Shown here: piece after piece, positions 13,201-18,681 of the stretch
How the letters are laid out: each line of letters begins with the position of its first letter
Position numbering within the stretch: the stretch's first letter is position 1
Origin: a virus
Direction: 5' to 3' (one strand)
IMG/VR virus record: IMGVR_UViG_3300020185_000103
Span: 1-42,106 of that record
DNA length: 42,106 bases
Translations under genes and position numbers: made by a program
Notes under the pieces: model-generated
Told to the model about the DNA's origin: nothing
The model's input: only the letters and a program-made list of their open reading frames with translations
The model's database searches: none

Positions 13201-14671
13201 CGTCTGTGTTAAATTCTACTTTTAGCCCATTAATAAAGTTTACGCCATTGGGACTAGCATAACTGGATTGTCCTAGTATATCGTCTACTACGTTAATTCT
13301 TGCATTATTGCCAGGCTCTACTAAAACAATCTTACCAAAGCGTGTTGCGTCTATACCATCTTGGTAGAACAATGTATCTTGTATTGCTGTAATAGGCGGG
13401 ATAAGGGATAGGAATCCTTCAGCAGTTCTTTCAAACTCTCTATTACCATATTTAACGCCACTTTTGACGCCTACTTTTTTAAGTCTATCAATATCCGCGA
13501 GTCTAGTAAGTTGGATTGTGTCTGTCCCGCTAATATTAACGATGTTTACACGAAAGACACCATACCGTTCGTCAAATGTAAGTGTTGTGGTTGTATCAAA
13601 TGATCCCTGGGAGAGTGTTACTGGATCTGTGTTGCTGTCATAACCATAGCTGTCATACAAGCTGCCTTGTTCCCATTCGTCAGCATCTGGATCAGTAGTA
13701 GCAAAAATAATTGTTTTACCATCAATTTGTGTGACGCCGTCGATACCAGTATAATGCTCTGCAAAAAAATCACTAAGTACTCGGTTTTGTAATTCTTTGT
13801 ATGTGTGGTGTGTTGCAAAGTCAACTGTGTGTTGCTGTACCATTTCTACAACACGATTTTGACTATCAATAGTTGGTACTCGCCAAGTAATTGTGCCAAC
13901 TTCTGCACCATTATTTGTAACACCTACTACTTCTCTGGTGCTTACATTTCCTTGTGTAGTACTTTCTCCACTAAGCCCACGCTCAGTTTGAATCCAAAAA
14001 GGTGCGCCGTCTTGTTCTACTTCAAACGTGTATTCTCCGCCCCTAGCAAGATAAAGTGTTGGATTAGGGTTACTTGTACTGTTGTCAAATCTATAGAATG
14101 GCTCGCCAATTTTAATTTCTGTTTGCACCCCATCAAAGGGCTGCGCATCAAAGTTGGTGCTATCAAACGGATAGCGTTCGTAATTTACACTTTCCCTGAG
14201 TACTTTAAAACTATCCTGTGTGTCAACTGTACTACTAAAAACTTGTACACTATCTGGACCCTCTGGTAGCCAAAAATATTCACCATAGTTAACTAACTTG
14301 TCGTAATCAACAAAGCTACCCCAGTTGTAATAGTCTTGAGCAAATAAGTCTGTAGTTTTTGTACTGTTTCCATTGTAGTAATTTACTGCATTCAGCATAT
14401 CTGTGTACATGTGTACTGAATCGATCTTTTTATTACTATCTTTATAAACTACTGCTGGCTCTAACTGAAAATTTTGCCGTTCAACAGTGGTCTCTTGCAG
14501 ATAACCATCACCAACCACATAACCAGCAGAATTTTTCCTACCTATATAGCTATTGATCTTTACAGGCGCTGGTTCGCTTATCAGCTGATCAAGCGTGGCG
14601 TTAAGGAATTTTTTATTCTTACTACTCCTGAAAATTTCAGGCAGTAGTGTAGAACTTTTTCTAGTAGCCAT
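1235..14671 (-). CDS. Giant (4478 aa) virion structural protein, probable baseplate wedge/fibre component with FG-GAP propeller
   Basis: This single uninterrupted frame follows gp6 with a TAATG overlap, so it is translationally coupled to the wedge gene. The N-terminus (LPEIFRSSKNKKFLNATLDQ, then IGRKNSAGY and QLEPAVVYKD) matches, from memory, a conserved large structural protein of marine T4-like phages. It lies where T4 has gp7, which is only about 1030 residues. Visible modules are: beta-sandwich 'DGST..Y..' repeats throughout; a CBM5/12-like segment near 1825-1855 and another near 3647-3700; about seven FG-GAP-type repeats near 2225-2860 (for example FGYSLAISNDDRFLFVGSPG and FGHSIAVDAIGQTLVVGAP); and paired GTGYTSNP/GSGYTKTP repeats near 3550-3620. 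No enzyme motif or membrane segment was seen. A baseplate-anchored, surface-exposed adhesin is my inference. Confidence 0.75.
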   Translation of the reverse strand: MATRKSSTLLPEIFRSSKNKKFLNATLDQLISEPAPVKINSYIGRKNSAGYVVGDGYLQETTVERQNFQLEPAVVYKDSNKKIDSVHMYTDMLNAVNYYNGNSTKTTDLFAQDYYNWGSFVDYDKLVNYGEYFWLPEGPDSVQVFSSTVDTQDSFKVLRESVNYERYPFDSTNFDAQPFDGVQTEIKIGEPFYRFDNSTSNPNPTLYLARGGEYTFEVEQDGAPFWIQTERGLSGESTTQGNVSTREVVGVTNNGAEVGTITWRVPTIDSQNRVVEMVQQHTVDFATHHTYKELQNRVLSDFFAEHYTGIDGVTQIDGKTIIFATTDPDADEWEQGSLYDSYGYDSNTDPVTLSQGSFDTTTTLTFDERYGVFRVNIVNISGTDTIQLTRLADIDRLKKVGVKSGVKYGNREFERTAEGFLSLIPPITAIQDTLFYQDGIDATRFGKIVLVEPGNNARINVVDDILGQSSYASPNGVNFINGLKVEFNTDVIPGTYAGEWYVEGVGTNIQLVKVDSLKTPEPYSETLVNGYDSDPFDNGGLEQTKDAPILQDYILINRASSDLNAWSRYNRWFHRRVIEATAALNGFNPTIEETARAKRPIIEFDAGLQLFNYGTNGKRYVDVIDVTQTDALSNVNGTVGYFSEQFNLTPGVTVVFTQDPDTRQNVYQVKKVDEDNDSTTSKIIVLERIDTIEPGDVLVSNFGTGVQGKAYHFKDTTSGWVSAQQKTKINQDPLFDIFDATHTSFSDGTKYPSSTFVGNKLLSYKRATTGSADTELGFALTYKNFDSIGDIVFENNYIKDTFQYTKSDTGATNLIVKSGHVHKFKKQSDGTTKRTLENGWRKVMRPSEQWQIVQYDIDTEFYSFEIGSAKTEMSGFSTLKVYLNNLFVDPSKYTEVTINDKYFVTFTDALNKGDVVTIKVISPTVNSLGYYDVPLNLENNANNEDFTEITVGQARNHLTELATNIPTLVGNSLGSNNIRDIDYKKYPGKILQHSAGNILPQYLLTSKDVNFETAMRYSMEEYTRFKTKFLDNINTLDIDLRSPKDAVDTIISHMAGTKTDTFPFFYTDMIAWGSQKNAVYHQIDDTKQREFEFTTEYKANTVSNQAILVYIKRNNEFILLVNEQDYTILTNKIAIQLSKNYVTLVGDELQIVEYNNTNGSFVPPTPTKMGLWPKWYPQKYTDDSYSTSQTVVKGHDGSIWVGYGDMRDDIVLELEKRIFNNIKTTYTRDLFDWADVIPGYFRNTLGDRNTFVNIYRKYFASWAYKNRLDYTTNNGFNSDDTFTWNYSNTTFTNKWRLPGYWRGAYRWLYDTDTPHSTPWEMFGYNIKPTWWEQRYGPAPYTAGNTVLWEDLRDGKIYADGTSTTYTVDAKIKRTGILDMLPVDAQGNLVSPIDSVTSSSGGDNAHRNSWRIGDGGPVENAWLRSSEWAFACQIAGALIKPSKYFTLLFDTNLFSYNADYDQILQKDRTYRPKINDLRINGVTDNGVVNRVEGYNQFLENYMTGYGKNKSDLQTRIQNLTQNLAYKVAGFTDKSQLKVIIEVASPSSVNQNIFLPDENLAVHLQESQPLDRVFYSGVNIIKRVNGYEVKGFDIDDPVFRIIPSQRSQNVRLKTIGSRTFTLYDDFKREIALVPYNTLFTSINQVADFLNAYNRYLNYKGITFESQNSNGKLLDFNTGIDEFGLWIEQNWEPGTVLSISPGLQQLTIDRPLTTVADLSKTIALRNNNSAPIKVKDYNVERIDNKTIVSVNNENEYMYSAKLDPVQYEHVLVFDNITIFNDIIYQPSLGNRQERLKIVGTRSGNWNGTLQAPGSTLSQDTVDVWQSQQDYKRADTVSFRNKIYVASKDHTGSITFDNANWLLVKNMKTGLLQNTASKANSFQSFYDTDSINLESATDKAGKGQIGFRNREYLENLGLDDTSQIKFYQGMLKNKGTTAALDKLIKAKLTNLEQEINVYEEWGFRVGEYGSISSNQVIELEIDEANAQKNPFNLQLIDNGEAVDADVIGVIEKNIYKKPDNYTKNIFLDRATGAVKNDLLSAGFPRLDDVDLTVFSIDELETELTNKIDTIGRADKIWVASRNSTWDMLRVSETAVNIITVEQNVAPQITFSTDGNHGLVKDDYIIVKGSNIVKGCYKITSVQSPTQFTVIDENLTVDAIDNTLLPLFKLESVRYATPNLISTTNPLYGWAPNEKIWVDSTSTGKWAVFNKRNPYDANTQISANSVSASDQQGASVDVSADGLTFISGSPGRTTVVNFAKDENGTFNETGEKTISSISSTLGGFADSVAYGKEWVAVGAPGTDTNRGAVFIYNRTTTGDINIKQAIVPSIGAQNDEFGYSLAISNDDRFLFVGSPGSDEVYMYSLTTHAVTDDNIATLTCDGSTSTYSLGFTPVGGDELLVQDRNGKTYLNVTDYTVSGSNITFISVPVASLVVVVRRSSHFKFLHRISGTASSRFGHSIAVDAIGQTLVVGAPHDSSSVNKAGSISIYHQEIERFIGDGTTTDFTTTGTIPDNMEFIEVNGTTMLAATGAFGGFTSDSSANRYRRSGNTISTQFIPSAGDIIEVYIGQWNKVQDSAQGDDYGLLASELKSDSELFGWSVGIDTYGAIIAVGAPGEDSVNVNTGSVYVFIDEARRFGNTTTKATSFDTDASSTIFINNVEVALTNTSDPATVKATIDAKNISEVTTSVAGNLLTISSTNKTTNTKLSVRPGTGADYESTSKLNFEPFVMTQRFDNPNGSDNENFGLDVRFDRFTPTGNNAAQTLVVSSDKATTLLPTRFDVVSTIETTTFDNGSTQYIENVNESGAAYVYALLEPAGVAGVNNSPLYAYGQQLRSTTIDHFDSFGCAIAVLDNRIYVGSKNDDQFKANGGSTYEFTNTTRTGVWNTLRTQDDKVDINSVNRVITYDKRNQQIISFLDTIDIAKGKLPGRAQAELNFVTEYDPAIYSIGNSARLQVNANNAWNNEYVSKTWWDITQCRILDYEQGELAYRRNNWNAFFPGSEIVVCEWVESQVLPSEYVANGGEGVPLYPDDSAYSQNLQFNSISNTTKTLYYYWVTNKDSYPNNEVRSISTNGIQAQINNPITAGIKFISLISNNSIMLNNIKPDLNDKNTIVAINYDKLRNDGVLHSEFDLVAEGDPDQIIPNRIWNKIVDSMSGADIQSNIIPDPTLSAGEKYGIGIRPRQTMFVNRQEAAKVMVDFVNKEFAKLPIVRNNVITGFTVSDPIPTKNSGEWNQKVADITTRDYLNTEILSAGYLVLVEQDTNFDNQWTIYILEGEGDQKSWTLRKIQGYDTARYWDYVTWYATGYDVHTVPNYQVTNEPQLLTLTQATEGQIAKVLSNDDGNFSLFCKKGANWDEVVIERGTIKLRDTIWDYSNATYGSYVGYDNSNFDFGQFDRIPQVELRQLLNTIKNDIFINEQRLLFNTLFFRLIEYSLHEQNFGVDWVFKSSFIKTIHKQRDLNQYPTYKNDNSLFIEQFIQEVKPYHTKIREYITAYDGNDNFDGDITDFDVHTFYDEQLGYFRKPSGDYQGDYITRIAGPNKPWADNYGYYLNTVEIYAAGTGYTSNPEVTVSLPDLVGGTQATVQAISNGDSIVSAQVLNKGSGYTKTPTITIDTGTAGTGCVLLPRIKNDTHREFDTTLKFDRITYSSNIKTWSANTAFAYEDLVVYQNPDTKVQELYQVHVTDGTTTGATFSTEDSTGTVVFVAYADENVASAADRIEAYYVPLTGMIGDDLALLQEGTDYTSTRVGGVGFDKEPGFDSANFDTLGFDDFEIDVDGLRVLSGQSAFDTTISSTFKDLALGTRPEDINIDGGAFVDEYNSHAPEEVVPGRVFDTLDMEIYTDPSDDFEADGNSFPITYRTYLGDGSTKRYNYAGDIQADQVTLVIAYLGSTPERNFTLDYETREIVFDTAPAANSNIFIYGYGSTGEKLTHEETIIADGSTLAYALAIPFTRVAQMQVLVDGQETTNFTFTEVDGRTVVSFISIVPGNGQELHFLTSSLAAGRLPFTKPVQKTFTLDGSNRTISIGETVQYGEPLEGNIIVELNGIRLTPTNASHYTLDGSTTYYRAPISKGETIANTIDGQIGVAHIKKSTNQTINLNRYQDYNVTTLAEAFDVTADSSVTTVDADSVTADQDGAGTDYRAVQLNSALTSGDSLIVYYNNGEYTTDGTNLYINEEISISNGDELVVTMFSNHDPLRIQTQVFKGLGTDITIVAFDYDGIAYDSNEYDGLTEAGTAQARYRLDRTLTATSNLNYLWVTVNGTKLHPGQYGVDGTGRLDLSNFDGVTLDADSIITVTSISENIVQPTTGFRVFYNMLGETEYFRLCADTSTKLSVELKPADTKIYVKDASVLTTVTPTSKFPGVIFLGNERITYWEIDTTNNYVTNIRRGTGGTRFATEHRVGTTVVNSSEDERLPQTNTHTNTWYDLGTGTAANGLGLQQSAGLNAQFLKDCEAIIPNYLVELSADSYIVDDYVAEGYIEEQQ

Positions 14672-17600
14672 TAGTAACTATACCCTCCGCTGTTGGTAAT
14701 GCCAACGGTGTTATTTACTGTGAGTCTATTTGTGGTGGTTGCAAGTGTACTAGTACCTGTGCCACTTGCGCTTTCTGTTATAACGTTGCTAGCAGCTTCA
14801 TTTACAACAATGCCACTGGCACGTAGTTGTGATGCTGTTATAACGTCAATTATATCAACGTCACTTACTTGAGCAGCACTAATAAAAATTTCATCGCTCT
14901 GACTTTGTATTTGAAATAAACTACCAAAACTTGCAGTACTAGCACGAGGAACAATAATAATACTAAGCACATCTGGTGCTAGTACATTATGTAAGTATGC
15001 ACTCAGTTCACTAAAGTAAAATGTGTCGCCAAAGTCCCAGTTTTCTATTGCAAAATATCGGTTTATTGCACCAATGGCCTTGGCTTTAATTTCGTTATCA
15101 CTTATTAGTGTGCTTTTGTTCTTTACAATTTTAAAACTTGCTTGCAACTCTGGTTGTGCTGCATTGCCAAACAACGGCCTGTATGTAACACTATTAAAAA
15201 CAATTGTGTCACTTATACTTTTATATTGATCCAGGGATCCATATGCGTCTCTAAGTTCTGTAGTTGTTGGCTTGGTTGGCTTTTGCGTACTGCCTGTTAT
15301 ATCTTGTATAAAGTTCCTATAGTCATTGTCATAAACTGTTGTTAGCATAAACATGTCTATGATGTTTGTAGGACTTGGGTCAATACGTCTGTTGTTTGGA
15401 GAGTTGTGCGTATACTGGAATAACAAGTCACTACGACCAGTTTTAGTGATATAGTCAGTACTTTCTGTAATAATTTTTGCATTAGTTGCATCAATACTCA
15501 GTATGTAAAACTTGGTGGTACTTGTAATATAAAATAATTGCCCACTATTAAAACTGTTTTTAGCAGCTTCAATATCTGCCAGACTGGCATAGGATACGTC
15601 AATACTTGTGCTTGGTATATTTTCAAGTCGTTCAAAGCCATCTGTGTCTAGGTATGTTTTATAAAATACAACCTTGCTACTTGCATTTGTGTCAGGGGCA
15701 ACAACTTTATTAAAAACTTCAGGATCATCTACTACGCCGTCATCGTCCTGATCAGGAAAAGTTACTTTAATTTTTTCACTAAGAACGTAACCGTCTGTTT
15801 CTATAATCTGATCGTCTACATTCATAATATAGTTGTTATTAAGTGCATTGCTACTGTCAGGTTGGCTGTTAACTTTAAGTATGGTTACTTTGTCTCTAAT
15901 AGTTTTGCTAGTTCTAGGATCAAATATTTTTAGGTCCTTGTCAAAGTAAAATCGTGTTTCCAGGAAACTCTCAAATATATATGACAAACTTCTGTAATTT
16001 ACAGTATATGTACTGCCGTCATTGGTAAACTTAAATAACCAACTAGCATCTCTGTTGAGATTTTGTTCATTGCCAGCATAGTCTAGACTAAATGTATTAG
16101 TTTGATCTAAATTAGCGCCTGTGATAATTACCCAGGCGTTTGTATCATAATCATATCTTAATCCAAATGTTTTAAATGTCAGTACATTATCTACAATTGT
16201 CTGTCTAATAGCACTTGGTAGCACAGTATTCCAGGGAGCAATTATACTGTCGAGTACTGCATCACTTGGAATATTTTCACTAAGTGAAATTGGTCCTTGC
16301 CCAGTTGCTAGATTGCCTGCGCCTTGGTTAATACCATCGTCAACCACCGTTGAAATTCCGCTCCAAATATAATCTTTAGTATTTGCTGTGCCACTTGTGC
16401 CTGTAATAAGTGCGTTACTAAGATCAAACACTTTACCAGCTGGTGCTGTAAATTTAACAAGGCTGCCTTGTTTAACATGCTTTAGGTTACTACTAGTAAA
16501 CCCACCAATGGACAATGGACCATCACTAACTGCATTCTTAAAGTACCCAGTACAAGCGCCACTGCCTTGCGTACTGCGATTCCAATCTACACCTAAATTA
16601 GTAACACTAACAAAAGGATAATTCTCGTAGTAATAATGCAATGTTTCTTTGTTTTGGACCACTGGTTCTAAATTTTTACTAATAATGTTACTGATATCGC
16701 CGGCTGTTGTAAAAGTAAAAGTAAAGTTTTTAAGTACATCTTCGTAATAGAAAATTCCGTCTTCTGCAACAATATTAGTACTAGAATATTTTCCAGTAGT
16801 ATCTCTAACGTCTAGGTATCTACTGACCCCACTCGCAGTTCTATTAATTGCTTTTGTTTTAATAACATTATTAAAACTAGTAAAGGGGAAAATTTGATAA
16901 TCTTCACCCGTAATCATACGCTGCTGTGTATAATATTGTTGCTGCGCCTTTTGTTTTACATCATTTAAATTTTCTCTTGAGCTTGCATTAGCTACAGTAT
17001 ACTCTAAACTGAGACCCACAGTAAGCGTTTCAATTTGTCCGCTATGACTTATATATGGAATATCCAAACTTATATCTGGTACATCTTGGGGAGTAATTTT
17101 ATAAGTTAAACCGTTGCCAGTTCTAAAATACGCACGAAAATTTCCAACCGGGATATCACTGAACACCCCATCCCCAAACGAGAGGCTAATTTGGTCTGCT
17201 GATCTGCTGTTTACTGCAAATTGTGTATTGCTGTCTTTGGCGAGGCTGTTATAGATTACATTAGTTCCATTAATAGCAGGGACCTTAATCCATTGCTCGC
17301 CTTCTAAACCATTTTCATCAAGTTGGTATAACCAAACATCATTGTTATCAATACTATTAGTATCCAATTCAACAATACGGTTGGGCAAACTTTCATTTAT
17401 GCTGAAGTCTACAGTTTGCAGTTGGCCTTGTTTAAAATAAAAGAAGAAGCCATTGTTTTGACTGGCAAACCCTTGACTGTCGTTTTTGTAGATACAATTT
17501 AGTGTATTCCCAGGTCTTGGACTTACCTCATATAAAAAGTTTGTATTTGCATGAGTCCCGTTTACGATCTCAAACCCAAATGTATTGCCGCCGAGTTCTG

Positions 17601-18207
17601 TTTCAAAAGGGTAAACACTCACAGTATTAGGTACAATACTAATCTGATATTCATCCGTGGGGATGCCTACTATAGTTGTACTAAGGGAAGGATTACCAAA
17701 TCTCTGAGTTTTATTAAAACTAGCATTTAGGATCGTTGTAAACTGTTCCAAGAAGTCAGGGTTTGTATTATCGCCCCAAAAAATCTGTGTGTTTTGCAAA
17801 TTACTGCCGTTGCTATCAATAACATTTTCTGTGGTTTGCACTGACTGAAATTTAAGTAAACCACGTGCAACTTGTGCACGTTTAGGCTGATAGTTAAGCA
17901 TTTTCGCAATTCGAAGAATACTATCTCTACGTTCTGCGGTTTCTAGGAAATTTTCTCTAGCATTTAAGTCTGCACGAAAACTCAGGCTTTGTGCAATATA
18001 TGCAATAAGATCAATAAGTGCAATGTATTCACTGCTCTCAATGTAGTCATTAAAATCCTCAGGATAATATGTCCTGAGATAGTCTATCATTGTTTTTCTT
18101 ATAGTTTGAAAGTCGTAGGCCTGGAAATCTATTTCCCTAAAGGTTTCATAGACTTTAGTCCAGTCTTCGCTAGCAAATAAGTTACTCTGTCGTGCAGTTG
18201 ATGCCAT
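14671..18207 (-). CDS. 6: Baseplate wedge subunit gp6
   Basis: T4 gp6 forms the inner ring of the baseplate and links wedges. The conserved core is clear near residues 52-95, with the run YIESSEYIALIDLIAYIAQS followed by LSFRADLNARENF and LETAERRDS, a hallmark of gp6 in T4-like phages. A baseplate-J-like C-terminal region near 1030-1090 (AIGAINRYFAIENWDFGDTF) supports this. At 1178 residues it is much longer than T4 gp6 (about 660), with extra beta-rich middle segments. The ATG at 18207 has a CATAAATA late-type octamer about 22 bases upstream. The stop overlaps the start of the giant structural gene by one base (TAATG). Identification is strong; the function of the extra length is unknown. 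Confidence 0.93.
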   Translation of the reverse strand: MASTARQSNLFASEDWTKVYETFREIDFQAYDFQTIRKTMIDYLRTYYPEDFNDYIESSEYIALIDLIAYIAQSLSFRADLNARENFLETAERRDSILRIAKMLNYQPKRAQVARGLLKFQSVQTTENVIDSNGSNLQNTQIFWGDNTNPDFLEQFTTILNASFNKTQRFGNPSLSTTIVGIPTDEYQISIVPNTVSVYPFETELGGNTFGFEIVNGTHANTNFLYEVSPRPGNTLNCIYKNDSQGFASQNNGFFFYFKQGQLQTVDFSINESLPNRIVELDTNSIDNNDVWLYQLDENGLEGEQWIKVPAINGTNVIYNSLAKDSNTQFAVNSRSADQISLSFGDGVFSDIPVGNFRAYFRTGNGLTYKITPQDVPDISLDIPYISHSGQIETLTVGLSLEYTVANASSRENLNDVKQKAQQQYYTQQRMITGEDYQIFPFTSFNNVIKTKAINRTASGVSRYLDVRDTTGKYSSTNIVAEDGIFYYEDVLKNFTFTFTTAGDISNIISKNLEPVVQNKETLHYYYENYPFVSVTNLGVDWNRSTQGSGACTGYFKNAVSDGPLSIGGFTSSNLKHVKQGSLVKFTAPAGKVFDLSNALITGTSGTANTKDYIWSGISTVVDDGINQGAGNLATGQGPISLSENIPSDAVLDSIIAPWNTVLPSAIRQTIVDNVLTFKTFGLRYDYDTNAWVIITGANLDQTNTFSLDYAGNEQNLNRDASWLFKFTNDGSTYTVNYRSLSYIFESFLETRFYFDKDLKIFDPRTSKTIRDKVTILKVNSQPDSSNALNNNYIMNVDDQIIETDGYVLSEKIKVTFPDQDDDGVVDDPEVFNKVVAPDTNASSKVVFYKTYLDTDGFERLENIPSTSIDVSYASLADIEAAKNSFNSGQLFYITSTTKFYILSIDATNAKIITESTDYITKTGRSDLLFQYTHNSPNNRRIDPSPTNIIDMFMLTTVYDNDYRNFIQDITGSTQKPTKPTTTELRDAYGSLDQYKSISDTIVFNSVTYRPLFGNAAQPELQASFKIVKNKSTLISDNEIKAKAIGAINRYFAIENWDFGDTFYFSELSAYLHNVLAPDVLSIIIVPRASTASFGSLFQIQSQSDEIFISAAQVSDVDIIDVITASQLRASGIVVNEAASNVITESASGTGTSTLATTTNRLTVNNTVGITNSGGYSY

Positions 18208-18228
18208 AATTTAACAATCCATTTTAAG

Positions 18229-18236
18229 TATTTATG
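18229..18236 (-). promoter_or_regulatory. T4-type late promoter octamer (CATAAATA) before gp6
   Basis: On the minus strand CATAAATA lies 21 bases upstream of the gp6 ATG, in the 49-base gap after gp25. One base differs from TATAAATA. gp55-type sigma factors recognise this octamer as the only core promoter element, so an internal late start for gp6 and the giant gene is plausible. Confidence 0.5.
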
Positions 18237-18256
18237 GCATTAATTATCTACTAATA

Positions 18257-18652
18257 TTATAAAATCTCACTGGAAGTATTCATTACTCCGTCTACGTTTA
18301 AAAACGTAACAAGCATAGTTTCTGTTTGATTTTGTTGAACATATAATAAACTTACTTGGGCACCGATACCATTTCCTTGTGGCAACTCGTCTACAATAAG
18401 TTCTTGTAGTTCTACCCTGGGATCGTAGTCGATTACTTGTTGAATTTCGTCTAATATTAAATTTTTAGTATCTTCTGTTAGTGGATCCATGATAATATCT
18501 TGAATACTAGTACCAAAGTTTGCATTCATTAGTTTTTCACCGCGACGAATACCGAAATTATTCAGCAAGTCACGTTTAATCAACTCTATATCTTCGAGTT
18601 TACTGCCAGTAAACTCACTGCCTAGTGTACTATATCCTTTGTATAATGCCAT
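18257..18652 (-). CDS. 25: Baseplate wedge subunit gp25 (GPW/gp25 family)
   Basis: The 131-residue length matches T4 gp25 (132). The family signature is visible: LLNNFGIRRGEKLMNANFGT, then MDPLTED, then LILDEIQQVIDYDPRVEL, ending in a beta strand pair. gp25 is the conserved sheath-initiator-like wedge component shared by contractile tails, type VI secretion and R-type pyocins. It sits between gp5-like spike and gp6, as expected for a baseplate block. The ATG at 18652 follows GGGTAAATACGAT; no strong Shine-Dalgarno is visible. Confidence 0.95.
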   Translation of the reverse strand: MALYKGYSTLGSEFTGSKLEDIELIKRDLLNNFGIRRGEKLMNANFGTSIQDIIMDPLTEDTKNLILDEIQQVIDYDPRVELQELIVDELPQGNGIGAQVSLLYVQQNQTETMLVTFLNVDGVMNTSSEIL

Positions 18653-18681
18653 ATCGTATTTACCCGTTACATACCCATATT

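Noticed and set aside
13805-14269. 154-residue Cys-rich frame on the plus strand opposite the giant gene
   Set aside because: A shadow of the giant structural gene with low-complexity antisense composition; no promoter or ribosome site.
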